Positions 19,541 through 30,256 are shown, counted from the stretch's first letter. The stretch: 37,288 nucleotides of DNA from Hysterium pulicare CBS 123377 (GCA_000467715.1 AJFK01000352.1:1-37288), one strand, 5' to 3'. The notes: generated by a model from the letters alone, not told the origin. Numbers and translations are program-made.

Positions 19541-20330
19541 CCACGTTGTCTTTCTGAGGCAAACTCTTCTTCAGCCAATCCTCGCAGGCCCATCTGACAA
19601 ACATCGACGTTATGGCAGGGGAATCGACACCGGAAATTACGAAATAGTTCCACGACAAGTGCATATACTACACGATGGTCTTATGGGAAGTCCAGATGGG
19701 TAGAATGTTGCAGGTATATCTTGACGCTCAACGCATAGTCCGAGCCCTCCCGGACAGAGGAGTGGGAAATCGTTTCGGCAGCGATATCCTTAACTTCAAA
19801 ATTTGTCGTTTAGTGTTGTGCTTTGATGAACCCTTCATGTAGCTTAACCTACGACATACCTCTATCGAGCAACATATCTTAGTGCACTACTAAAAGGCTC
19901 TCCAAGCGAGGCATCCTCATTGATATCAAATCGATGCCGCTTCAACATTCACCGCTGCACTGTGAATTCAGTCTTGGGGAAGTGATTTGACTGAAGTGAA
20001 ATGGCAATCCATCCTTGACCGCTATGCAAACATACACGTTGTGACATTTCCAGCAAGTTCCACTTTTCCAGTTACTGGTTTATTTGTCCATTGATTTCGT
20101 CCTCCTAGAACCGACGGAGAAGGTGAATGAGAAAGTGAAAAAAAAGCGAAAAGTTAGAGTCACCAGATGGCGAGACCGACATGGAAGGCTTAGCTTTCGC
20201 CGTAAATTCACCTACGAGCATCCATATTCACTTTGTAATACTACCATGTTCTTCACTCTGCAAAATCAACTGCTTTGCCAACCAACCGACTCGCACGCTC
20301 CGCCACTCACTTTCACCACACTTCCAAGGA
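19541..20330. other. Spacer between the two RING paralogues
   Basis: 790 bp. No third RING copy or protein remnant was seen. The reading frame of paralogue B is open back to about 20181, but the first Met that aligns with paralogue A is 20331. The purine-rich patch GTGAAAAAAAAGCG near 20130 precedes the leader. Confidence 0.5.
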
Positions 20331-21077
20331 ATGGACGACGTCACGAAACTACCCTCCAAAGATGACTTTGTATCCAACAATATCGTCGACCTCGAACTCC
20401 AGTGTGGCATTTGCCAGGAAGCTTTCTGCAGCACCCATGTCCCAGTCTACTTCACCGGACCGACGGCTTGCAGACATATATTCGGACGGCAGTGCATTGA
20501 GAAGTGGTTCTCCATGAAACGTGACAACGCCAACACATGCCCGAACTGTCGTGCCGTTCTCTTCGCGCCCCAGGCCGCGCAAGAAACCAACTTTCCTTTT
20601 GCCTTCTCTCTCCATCCGCAGCCGTATCCCCCGTTCCCAACACCGCCACCGGCCCCACTGGGTCGACATCCATATGCGCATCCGGATATGCCAGGCGTCA
20701 TTAGCTACGACGGACACTTGATCAAGCCAACCTACGCCACGCCTTCGATCCAGGAACTCCGCTGGTTCTTGGAACAGCTGGATGATGAGCTCAGCCCACG
20801 GAAGTGGCACAACGTGCTCGTGTCCGAGGAGGAAGCGGCATTGGAGCGCGTCGTTGAGGATCTTGTGCCTCATGAGCATCCTGAGAATCTGAAGCTGCTT
20901 GAGATATATCCCTTTGAGACGTATTTGAGCGTTGCGAAGAACATGTTGCGGAGGAACCGCGAATTGGGTGTTAGGGAGTGGTCGGATACGCGGGGGGGTA
21001 GGTATGTGGTGAGGTTGCAGGTTGCTTATGATACGTGGAGGGTGCGTAGTGAAGGGAGGCTCGATGCTGAGCTTTAG
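20331..21077 (+). CDS. RING-like protein (paralogue B)
   Basis: 248 residues, intronless. MDDVTKLPSKDDF places the first ligand at Cys25, as in paralogue A. Ligands are C25, C28, C47, H49, C55, C70 and C73 with Gly52 in place of the fifth classical ligand (CRHIFGRQCIEKWF). After a Pro-rich linker comes HPYAHPDMPGVISYDG, matching paralogue A, then a helical domain with IYPFETYLSVAKNMLRRN and VAYDTWRVR. It lacks the acidic tract of paralogue A. The two genes are head-to-tail, 790 bp apart, and derive from an old tandem duplication. Molecular role unknown; ubiquitin-related function is possible. Confidence 0.82.
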   Translation: MDDVTKLPSKDDFVSNNIVDLELQCGICQEAFCSTHVPVYFTGPTACRHIFGRQCIEKWFSMKRDNANTCPNCRAVLFAPQAAQETNFPFAFSLHPQPYPPFPTPPPAPLGRHPYAHPDMPGVISYDGHLIKPTYATPSIQELRWFLEQLDDELSPRKWHNVLVSEEEAALERVVEDLVPHEHPENLKLLEIYPFETYLSVAKNMLRRNRELGVREWSDTRGGRYVVRLQVAYDTWRVRSEGRLDAEL

Positions 21078-21916
21078 GATTTATGGGTAGATAGGACGTG
21101 AGTTGTTGGAAAGGTAGTAAAAAGGGTTTTAGTGACCATGGGGGTGTCTATGAGGTAAGGCACCTATCTTTATTTACAGATTCTATTCCCTTGTCTACCA
21201 CATTTCGTCTTCTAAAGTTAGAAGTTCTTCATTTCTCTCTTCCTTAAAGTTATTGTGAACATCACCATCAGCCGAAGAAAGCCATGCCACTTTGGATGAC
21301 TGTTACACCGTAACAGCGAGGATGCCCCGAAGGGTTTGCAAAAACGACCGACCCTTGCCTGCGCATATCAAGGTTGTCGCCGTATACTGAGCAATTCGAC
21401 CTCTGCGATATACATTGAATGGGTATTCCCACCGCAAGAGCCGCCCATATCGGTGTCTTGTGGTTAACCCAATTAAAGGTAGGGAGAAAAATTGATACTA
21501 CCAAAAGCCCTGTATTACTTAGATATAAAGTCTGACAACCATCAATAATCAAGTCGAAAGGGATTATTCATCATGACTAAATTAAATGGATATACAATAA
21601 GAAATCTATTCCGAATACTCAAACAAGGTAGATCGTGTGAATGCCAAAAATATCTCAAACAAAAAACACAGTGCCGCTCGAAAGGGTATCTTCTAATCTC
21701 TAGAACTCTAGGCATCCACGATGTAAATAAATCCGCCCTGCAATGTAAGAAAGGGATTAATGCCTATGGACGAGCATAATGTAAGCTCGAGTAGCTTCTA
21801 TAGGCAAGGGATAACCGAAAATGGGGGCATAAAGGGAGAAAAAAGGCTGTCGATGCGAAAGTAGACCCCTTGTATTTCTAGAGAGTCCAAACCATCTGTT
21901 GGGCAGATTTAGCGAT
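21078..21916. other. Intergenic, no supported gene
   Basis: About 840 bp between convergent genes. It is AT-richer than the flanking coding regions and holds only short frames (under 95 codons) lacking recognisable motifs. No RNA gene was recognised. Confidence 0.5.
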
Positions 21917-23719
21917 TTATCCAGAACCTGAAGGTGGAGTAATCTCTACGGCTGGTCCCATGGGTGCGATTATGGGAGACGAGTCTTCTCGTGAATTCCC
22001 CTCCCCTCTTGGCGGGGTCTCTGCCCAATCATCAGGCAAGGCCCTCGGCATTTTCTTGAACAAATCGATATTCTTGAACTCCGTAGTCGCAGTCGGGAAA
22101 TCTGCGTCGGTCTTCTTGGTGATTTTATCCAAGGCCGGGAAGAAATCTCCAATCTTCGGGCGTTTAGTCGGCTCTACCACGAACAGGCCTAGCACGAGGT
22201 CGAGAAAAGCCCTTATTCTCCCAGTACAATTGTTGTGGTCGGAGAGTTCAACTGCCTGCACTACTACTGCAGGCCTTAAACAGGAATTGCAGGCATCTTT
22301 TTGGTAAAAGAAACGGTCGTCCTCGACGGCCCGATCTCGTAGAACTCGGCCGAATCTTTCTTTGCTGAATCGATTCAATCCTGATTTGCTAAAAAAGGTC
22401 CACACCAAGAGCTCCATGTACACACAACCAAGCGACCACATGTCGTATGGACGAGATGTTCCGCCAAAGTATCCCTCTGGTGCAGCGGTGGTTGGAGTTC
22501 CTATCTTCGTCTCGGTTTGATGGCTGATCATATTGCTGTTGCCGCTTTTTTTGATCATGTTCGCTATGGTTCCGCACCCAAAGTCTGACAGACGCCAAAT
22601 GTTGGCGTAGTATAAAATGTTCTCTAGCTTGATGTCGTGATGGTATCCTGTCTTGGCGTCTTCGGGTTTCAGGCTTTGGCCGGACTGATTGACCAGATGT
22701 ACAGTGCGAACGGCTGCAGCGAGTCCCCGGGCTTGGTTCAAAAAACTATCGACATTTTCAACTACCAATGGTAGCGGCTCGTTTTTGTTGATATAGTCGG
22801 ATAGATTACCATCAGCAAGTGGAAAGAGCATGTAGTAGCGTTCTTCGTGATTCCAGCTGGACAAGCAAGTGACTATGAATGTATGATCTAGATCTTTGAT
22901 ATTGTTTTGGAAAGCTCTTTCTCTGTCGAAGACGTACTGAGCGAACTTCCTATCTCGGAAAACTTTCATCGCAAAGAGGTCTCCATCCTTGATACAGGTT
23001 AGTCAAATCATATCACAGATTATTCGTATGGAACAGTTTACCTTGCTAAAACTATGGTGTTCCGAATGAACCCGAACAACGTAGACTTCGCTGAAGGCGC
23101 CCTTCCCACAGATACCCTTTTCCTTATCGTAACTTATCGGTATTGTCCAGTCGGATGTCCATTCCTTGTGCTCGTTGGGATTGAAAAATGCCACCAAGAA
23201 CTGGGACTGGTTGGGTATGAAATGAGTTGAAAGCTCTTGCTTCTGTCTTGAATTAAGACCTAATCCATTCACACGGTCCTTGTTCAGGGGAAGTGCATTG
23301 TCCGTGATGCCATGGTCGATAAGCACTTTTAAGATGTCAACGGACATATTGCAATAGGCCCATATTGCAAATACCGTACGCGAAGTGCTATGCAACGTTG
23401 TGATCGTAGCGTCCTTCTCTTGTTCGCTCTGTAATCTCAGTTTAGATTTACTAATGGTCCTGCAGATAAGTTCTTTTGATGTGAACATCTGTAGGGCGTT
23501 TGCTGGAAAGAAATTTCGCTCCGCACCTCCAAAGTTTGACGTAATAAGCGCTTTCTCCATTACATCGTAAAGATCGGCCATATAGCTTTCAAAATCATGC
23601 GACTCCAGGGTAGTCGCCTCAAAGGCTGGAGTTAACGGCCAATCTGGGGGAGGTTCGCGACGATGCTGTTCCTGATTGGGTATCGGATTCATGACTTCGA
23701 CTTGTTGCACTTTCGTCAA
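21917..23719 (-). CDS. Protein kinase with uncharacterised N-terminal region
   Basis: complement(join(21917..22987,23042..23719)), 582 residues. The intron is 54 bp with GTAAAC donor, GACTAACC branch and CAAG acceptor, phase 0. The kinase domain starts at about 203: GKGAFSEVYVV (Gly loop), FAMKVFRDRKF with catalytic Lys234, HHDIKLENIL (catalytic loop, Asp344, Lys346, Asn349; His replaces Arg of HRD), SDFGCG (Asp361) and TAAPEGYFGG with PYDMWSLGCVYMELL. All key catalytic residues are present, so it is probably active. The first about 200 residues have no domain I know, and the C-terminus is Pro/Ser-rich. Such kinases with private N-termini are common in expanded mould families. Target unknown. 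It sits next to a CorA-like gene on the same strand. Confidence 0.88.
22988..23041 (-). other. Kinase gene intron
   Basis: 54 bp, GTAAAC donor, CTAAC branch 11 bp before the CAAG acceptor. It links the Gly-loop exon to the exon carrying the catalytic Lys, in frame (HHSFSK|DGDLFAMK). Confidence 0.85.
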
Positions 23720-24327
23720 TGTGGCCTTGCCCAGGTAGAGATGACGGTCTCAGGGGTGTCATGCACCTAATTGCGTAGTATTCCACGGTTATGGTCCTAG
23801 CGACCTCAAGCGTAACTAACTAGAGGTTGAATATATAGATCGACAAGCTGGGGCATCCTGTAGGCTGGCAAGAGCCTCAGCATGTAATGCACATCAGGCA
23901 TAATCGTCCTTCACTTGCACTGCCTTTGAGACGTCACGCCTGACGCCCAATTTCGCCAAGGCGATCTTACGAATGATTCCAATTGATTGGAGATGCCGGA
24001 ATGCGTGTACGTTGTTTTGGCCTTTTATTGATGATGTTCTGTTGCCTCGTTCGTATGAAGAGCCCAATTCGCTCGGTAAAGGTCCAATAGCCATACCACA
24101 GGTAGTGAAGGACGTTTGAACAGCGATCAGCCAGCACATCGAAGTCGTGACTGTGGCTATGTTGACAGGGCAGACTGATACGTGGATTTTCGCAAGGCAA
24201 ACAGTTGGAAAAGACTGTAAATATGCCTCGTAGCACTAATTCTACGCTGTTCTCTGGATACCTGGGTGATGTCGCCTGTCTAGGCTGATCCAGTTAGACC
24301 TGCTTTACTTGAATGCCTCCTGCTGTA
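23720..24327. other. Intergenic, no supported gene
   Basis: 608 bp between two minus-strand genes. It contains overlapping 80-90-codon minus-strand frames without recognised motifs or consistent splice sites. It probably includes the 5' flank of the kinase gene and the 3' flank of the CorA-like gene. Confidence 0.45.
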
Positions 24328-26522
24328 TCAACGCTCGCAGTCAGTTTGCCTTCTGCTTCGGAATTTTGGTAAGAAATCTTTCGTTCGTCGGGCATTAAAA
24401 GATATCCTCGCCCAGTTGTGATGATATGGATTGCCAGACGAGTTGCGATGGTCTTCTGGGGGGCGATTTCGTTTAATATCGGCGCGGATGCTTTTCAAGC
24501 TCCAAACATACCACGCAGCTAAAGTTAAAATTGTCAAGGGGACTGATACGGCAAAGAACAGCCACCAGTTAGTGATGAGATGTACGTTGATAGAATCTCC
24601 AGATTCGGAGCCCTTTTGGGTAACAAATTGGGTCGAGAAGAAGTTCTATCTCGCAAATTAGTTGCATAAACAAAGTGGCTTGGTAGAGACTCAGGGCAAA
24701 TCTCACCGATACTACGCTACACGGGAGATAGACGAGAGTGATGATGGTCAAAACTCTCACGCTGGAAGAATCTCGGCTCCCCTTTTCCGCAATAGTGCGC
24801 ATTACAGCGCCCTCCTCTTGAGACTGCTTCTCAAGTGACTCCAAGGCAGACACTTGACTATTCAGGGCTGCCACCTGCATCTCCAACGCATGTTCATTCT
24901 GACTTTGGAGCAAAGAGATTATCTGCAAATTGTGCATGTGAGTGATCGATTTCCTAGTTACGAGGGGATGTAACTTACAAGCTTCTTGGTATTCTGGATT
25001 TTCGAAAAAAGTGCCTCCACCTTCTTACGAGTATATTTAATTTCTTTTGACTTTTCTTGCAGAGCCAAGGTAATTGGATCATGACCAGAATTTAAGATGG
25101 GGTCATTTGTGCTGGCTACATAGAATTGGAATTGTTCATATGCCTCAAAAAGGGCCATAGCCGTATCCAACGTTGAATCAAGAATGAGCAAAAGGTCAAC
25201 AGCTTGATCCTCTAGCTGTTGCAGCGTCTTGTGATCTTCTGTATCTATCAAATGGATATTGTCCGAATCATCAAGTAGAGCTTTGTTAGACTGGTTTGCA
25301 AAATTAGAGGGGAACCTTTCAGAGTCTCCAACAAACTTGCCTGGTCTGCAGTCCTCTTGTTCAGATCGATAATGTAAGTTCTCCAGCTCGCGACTGCCGT
25401 ATCGAGAAGTATGATGTGGATTTCGAACGGATTTGTTCTGGCTAGATCCGAGACGTCCTTGGAATAATCGTCTAACCGAACTTCCATGCGCTGGGTATTT
25501 CCTAAGAATAGCCAAGTGGGGCCTTCTTCACTGCGACACGGAAGATTGTAATGGTGATAGATAGCTATTTGTCGAATAGACCATGGGAATTTCCCCCGGC
25601 GGTTTGTAAATTCGACAAAGCGTAGGACATAAGCACATTCTTCCCCACCCTTAGCACATAACAAGAGAGTAAAGTCATTTAGTGGGAGCATACCAAAACC
25701 GCCATACATGCTATCTCTAGTCGCACGAATATGTCTGAACTTCAGCGATGGGGGTCCAACTTCATGCTCGCTGGATTTAACACCAAAGCCGATAAGGTAT
25801 CCACTCAATTTTGGAAAAACTTGCAAGCATTTGGTTAAGCCCTCAAATAGTTCCCAGGTTACCTGTAAACGGCTATAGGAGTGCCTTTGTCGAATAAAGC
25901 TTGAAAATTTGGTTATTACAATGCTGAGAATTGAGCCGAAGGAGTCTTACAAAACACGAAAAAATCTCTTCGTTCTCTAGACTTCTGAATTAGAAGTGGC
26001 CATAGTAAGGAAAGAAAACGGTGGCTAGCTCACCTTTTCTATCCTCTTCAAGCTGGTTATGTCGCTTGCTCGTTCTACATTGAATCTTGCATCACAGTCG
26101 TACTTGGGTGGCTGATCCTCGTCGGAAACTCCGCCGAAAATTGATCTTGCATCGCCATCGTCAGCGTCATTGTTCCCATCCGGTCTCGATTCTAACCCAT
26201 TAGCTAAGACAGGAAGATCGTCTACCAAAGTTGACGAGAGCACGCTCCACTCAGCATCTTCTTCATTAGGTTCATGGTGGGCTTGTTTCTCGAATGTGGA
26301 ACTTTCCCTGTTATCGCTCCATACCTCCACTTGGGATCGCCCCGGGTTAGACTCGAATATAAGCTCAAATGATTTCTGAAAATATTCGTCTGAAGGTGGG
26401 CTGCACTCGTAAAACAAAGTTCGGGTGAACGCGTCTGATGTTTGCATTGTAGCGTTTTGAGCGTGAACGACGGGATCACTGCTCCTCGAAGATCGGAGCT
26501 TAGAGTTGGAAGCTGTCATCAT
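24328..26522 (-). CDS. CorA-like fungal membrane protein
   Basis: complement(join(24328..24645,24707..24922,24979..25290,25341..25899,25951..25976,26034..26522)), 639 residues. The N-terminal 160 residues are acidic/polar. Exons 2-3 rebuild RFFRVFFIRQRHSYSRLQVT, a motif I associate with mould CorA-like proteins. A long helical region follows, ending in SALESLEKQSQEEGAVMRT. Then come two C-terminal membrane helices: VRVLTIITLVYLPCSVVS (about 517-534) and NWWLFFAVSVPLTILTLAAW (about 560-579), followed by a basic tail. This is the 2-TM-GxN topology of CorA Mg2+ transporters, but the canonical GMN after the first helix is absent (NFFSTQFV instead), so Mg2+ transport cannot be assumed. Exon 2 is only 26 bases. 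The exon 3/4 junction is uncertain: a GC-AG intron 25291-25340 or a GT-AG intron 25281-25336; both keep frame. Confidence 0.82.
24646..24706 (-). other. CorA-like gene, intron 5
   Basis: 61 bp, GTGAGA donor, CTAAT branch and GATAG acceptor, phase 0. It lies exactly at the end of the first membrane helix and joins CSVVS to NFFSTQF. Confidence 0.8.
24923..24978 (-). other. CorA-like gene, intron 4
   Basis: 56 bp, GTAAGT donor and TTTGCAG acceptor, phase 0. It joins NTKKL to IISLLQSQNE. Confidence 0.85.
25291..25340 (-). other. CorA-like gene, intron 3 (possible GC-AG intron)
   Basis: The frame must change here. The best-looking option is a 50-bp intron with the GC donor CAG|GCAAGT, a CTAAT branch and AACCAG acceptor. 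The alternative is GTTTGT..ACAAAG (25281-25336) with a weaker donor. Confidence 0.5.
25900..25950 (-). other. CorA-like gene, intron 2
   Basis: 51 bp, GTAAGA donor and TTCAAG acceptor, phase 2. It joins RVF to FIRQRHSYSRLQ. Confidence 0.7.
25977..26033 (-). other. CorA-like gene, intron 1
   Basis: 57 bp, GTGAGC donor, CTAAT branch and GTCTAG acceptor, phase 0. The acceptor could also be nine bases further (AACGAAG) without changing frame. Confidence 0.6.
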
Positions 26523-27486
26523 TTTATGATTGGAGGGTTAGAGACCTCAGTCATCACCGTAAGCATTGCGTTATTGCCGTGAATCTTTTGCGAAGTCGAT
26601 GAGGATGTGAGGCAGTCTAAAGGCAGACCTAACACGTCAATGACACAGGACCACATTTTGGCGACTTGCCTTATGCAGTGTGCCTTGCTTCCTATTGACC
26701 GGAATATGCGCAAAACATGGGACTGCGTCCTATCAAACCTAGCAGTCAAGAGGTAGCCTTAATTTGTAGCCAAGATAATATTTTGATGCTCGACAAAGGC
26801 AATGCTATTTTTGATCAGGCGTCAAATGAGATGTTCGAGAGCATGAAAATTCTCTTCTTAGTTTTGGCTGTTTCGTTGGCACGGCGTTGGCCGATCACCT
26901 CCAATCAATCGTGGGGCGTCTCCAACTTTCCGCCACATTTCTTGAGGGTTTTTCGCCTAATGGGTTCATTAGACAGAGTTGTAATGTTTGATTGATGCGA
27001 CATCCCGTAATATGCCAGTAGCATTGAGGCAATAATGAAGGTTGAAGGTCCACTTTTATGGGTGGTGGGAGTCGCCAATGGGAAACGGTGTCAGCCTCGC
27101 AACCGGTGAAACTTTTTGGGCACGGCCCGATGGCACTGCATTCGATCTTGTGAGATGTGCAGGCATCTCGGAAGTTCACCAGCGAGTATTTAAAGTGTCA
27201 CATGACCAATCTACATGGCCCCGAGATGTGTCTCGGCCTTCATTGTTTGTGTTGCACGGCTGCAAGACATCGGCAATGAAGCTTTCGTTGTACCTGTACC
27301 ACGGTATTAGCAATACAACTTTCGGATGATGCGTGAACTAAGCGTAGCAGGGAACGTGTAGTTCCGGGGATGAGACGTGGCACTTTCTCGCCTCAGAACA
27401 AGCTCGAGGTTTTACTTATCACTACTCAGGCGAGGCATTCATGGCGGTGTGCGTGAGCCCAAGTTGCCCGTACCGCCACGACCAAG
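26523..27486. other. Intergenic, divergent region
   Basis: About 960 bp between the CorA-like start and the next plus-strand start. Opposite-strand frames of about 90 codons overlap each other at 26717-27179, and neither shows motifs or codon character that would support a gene. Confidence 0.5.
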
Positions 27487-27767
27487 ATGCCCTCACAAAT
27501 CATTGATGATCGCTATGTTGATGAAGAAAAGCTCTATCAACTCTTAGTAAAGAAGTTTGGAAGAGGAAATTTCAAAATTCGGGTACGTACATGATTTGAG
27601 TCATTTTAAGTGAGCTCTGGATAACTTTAGTTGGTTTAGTACAAATTCAATAAATGGTATATAGAAGCACCAGAGCTTCTTGATGAGGTACGAGATAGTC
27701 AGATGTTTCCTTTCACTTGTCCCCGACAAAACAGAGCAGCCTGGCCAGAGTGGTTGGATGCAAGTAA
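27487..27767 (+). CDS. Tentative tiny three-exon gene
   Basis: join(27487..27582,27640..27687,27735..27767), 58 residues. Exon 1 reads MPSQIIDDRYVDEEKLYQLL then VKKFGRGNFKIR up to a GTACGT donor. After a 57-bp intron (TAAC branch, GGTTTAG acceptor), exon 2 reads YKFNKWYIEAPELLDE, followed by a GTACGA donor, a 47-bp intron with ACAG acceptor, and a short last exon SSLARVVGCK. The coherent helix followed by a strand-like W-Y-I-x-A-P segment across a well-formed first intron argues for a real gene. The last exon is the weakest part. No function recognised. Confidence 0.42.
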
Positions 27768-28663
27768 CACGAAGAGGCTGCTGCTTTATATATGCCACAA
27801 TGGCTGCCTAGAACGAGCCTGACAGAACATAGGATACCCTCGAGCAGGTGGAGATCCAGTTCGCTTGAAGATTATATGGGTGGAGAACGCGAGGAACGAC
27901 ACGTGCTGTGGCAAGAAATGGGTTGCGGGTCGTGCGCAGGGATGGTTGACCGCTCCATTGAGTATAGTGTGATCTACCACCAAAGTTTATCAATTCATTA
28001 AGAGAGAATGCCATCAACAATGTATTGTTGTAGTTGTACAACACGTCTGATCATGTATGAAGCAACCTTGGAAGTTCGACTGTTCGAACGGTAATATTTC
28101 GGGCGTGAGCTACCCAGAATTGCATCATACTATCATATCAAGAAGGAACCATGAATCTAAGACAGTCTGGGAGAATCGGGTCATCAAGCACCCGACGAAC
28201 TTTTCCATTCCATGTAGCCATCCCTAGAAGTGCTCCAAGATCGAGAGCAATGGCAGCATGCGTAGTGTACACTATAAGAACGTAATCCGTGAACCCGTGT
28301 ACTAGATCCCCATAGCTTTTCCGTGCCTCGCAACCCAAAAGAAAACCTCGAGGCAGAATCGAGATAACCCTACATCATCAGTGGATAAGGAGCTCGAAGC
28401 CTCTAATGACAGATGGCCGAACAATAGTCAAAAGTATGTAGGTGAAGGAACGAGCACGGGAAAAAGCCAAGCCCTGTGAGAAAACGGGCCAGAAAAGGTG
28501 TCGGACAAACACAAACATTGCTGTGTCGTTCTCCAGAAACAACGGACTGACCCTTGAAAGATATATATGACACGGCCAGCCAGCCAGCCAAAAGAATCAC
28601 TCATATCCTCTGTTCAAAGGAGAAATTAGCAATCATCATTACATCTCCCATATCAAATATTCG
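27768..28663. other. Intergenic, no supported gene
   Basis: About 900 bp. Only short frames of about 65 codons are present. A small tandem repeat GCCAGCCAGCCAGCCA lies near 28573-28588. It probably includes the 3' UTR of the following minus-strand gene. Confidence 0.5.
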
Positions 28664-30256
28664 TCATCGTCTCTCTCGCTGCAAGCGCTCGACACGCTCA
28701 GCAAGCGGAGGTGCCAGACCGGCAGAGATCCAGAAATCCTCTGGGATATCATCTCTGCGGGCCAACCTCTCCAACACACTCCTCATCTGCTCCAACTCTG
28801 CCAAATCATCCTCAGCTGCTTCGAGGCGCCGGATGATGTCGCGATCATCGGTAGGTGAGCGATTAGCGCGGGTATCTTCACGTGGACCAGCCGGTGAAGT
28901 AAATGAATAGTAATTACGAACGAAGCGACTGGCATCGCGTGAGCGATCGCGCAGAACACGAGAATAGCGGAAAGGGTTTCGTGATGGGGGTTCATCGGTG
29001 ATCCAAGACCCCATACGGGATGGAGCTCCTGTCGGCCTGATTTCGTGGACTTCGATGTCGTCGGGTTCAGTGTCTTCGGCCGTGTCCTCGTCCGACGTAT
29101 CGCAGAGTTGATTGAGCGCCCGGCTCTGAGATTCGTACCGTGATGGGACAGTGAGATGGGTACGTGAGGAGGATGCAGAATTAGAAAGTGAACTGCCAGA
29201 CCGCGAGCTAGGATGCGAGTTTGAGAAGGATGCAGATGCTGCGGCAGAAGCGAACGACGAGTCGGCGGTAGGAGGAAGTGGGTCAGGAGCGACTGTGCTG
29301 AGCATGGTTTCCCAATGGCCATCAACCGGGCTGAGGCTGCGGTCACGATCGCCTAGACCGTCCACCGTAGTAGCTGGGCTCCAAGACTCGCGGAGAGAGC
29401 TTGAGGGTAGGGGACCATCTGCGATAGTGCGACGTCCCATTCTCCGGAGCGGAGGAAAGCCAACCGCATTGTTGTCACCGCTATCATCTTCGGATTCTTC
29501 GATGATCATGAATTCGTTCCTAGATGGGAGCAGAGGAGCTCTCTCTCCATCCCTTGACCGGGGCCTCGAAGACGGTCTTGTAGGTCGAAGTCTACCCACA
29601 TTTGTGTCCAAAAATTCGTCAATCTGCGCATCTCGTGTTCTAGAATATCCTGCTGGCGCAAAGTTGGGCGTATAGGCAGGAAGCTCCCGCGAGACCTCAC
29701 CGAATGCTCTCGGAGGAGACCTTAGCGATTGCAGAGGCGGAAGAGTTGGAGCACGCTCGCGATCGGGCGACTGAAAGCTCCTCGGTCTCGTATCCTCTCT
29801 AAATGCAGCTTGGACTAGTGCTCGATCGTATTCATGTTCCCGCGCATAGTTCCGGGATTCAGGAACTGGCGGAGGAGCAGCTCGTGGTCGGGTATGAGAT
29901 CGCGGGTCGTTTCCGTTGCTCAGGATATTTGTGACTGCGAGAAGATACTGGTTGCTTGGTCTAGGAGATCTTCTCGGCTGCAAAGTGCCACTGATGGGGG
30001 CAAGTGCGTCCCCGGATCTTCGAGCGCGTCGGGGTATGCCGGGGGAACGCCTCCGGCGAATGGGTGAGCGCGAAGGTGCGTTCAAATCTACTTTGATTGC
30101 ATCTTTGGAGTCAACAGGAGAAGGAGCACGCCAGACTCTGATGCGATGGTGTCAGTTGATGATGCGCAAAGTCCTGTTGCGGCGAGGCTGAAGCGCGAAA
30201 GCGCCGCGCAAAGCAAACAAGGACTCCGAGAGGCGGGAAACTTACGGAAGACCCAT
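28664..30256 (-). CDS. Arg/Ser-rich conserved fungal protein (MGLPVWR start)
   Basis: complement(join(28664..30137,30246..30256)), 494 residues. The long open frame has no ATG at its 5' end. An 11-base first exon (ATG GGT CTT CC) spliced through a 108-bp intron (GTAAGT donor, CTGAC branch, CATCAG acceptor) gives MGLPVWRAPSPVDSKDA and keeps frame. The protein is rich in Arg, Ser and Pro and mostly disordered. Conserved-looking islands are SPVDGHWETMLSTVAPD (centre), SDEDTAEDTEPDDIEVHE (acidic) and a C-terminal helix pair ending LARRDDIPEDFWISAGL and LAERVERLQRERR. I recognise this as a conserved type in moulds but know no function. It is divergent from FOL3. Confidence 0.8.
30138..30245 (-). 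other. Intron after 11-base first exon
   Basis: GTAAGT donor, AACTGACAC branch and CATCAG acceptor, 108 bp, phase 2 (CC|A). It supplies the only plausible ATG for the downstream frame. Confidence 0.7.

Noticed and set aside
26717-27179. Opposing frames of about 92-94 codons in the gap right of the CorA-like gene
   Set aside because: They overlap on opposite strands, have no recognisable residues or splice partners, and the region is otherwise intergenic.
28138-28600. Two minus-strand frames of about 65 codons with hydrophobic stretches
   Set aside because: No supporting motifs or splice sites; they probably fall in the 3' flank of the Arg/Ser-rich gene.
29151-29675. 174-codon plus-strand frame
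   Set aside because: Antisense shadow of the Arg/Ser-rich gene; its Ser/Leu/Arg-rich peptide mirrors the sense codons.
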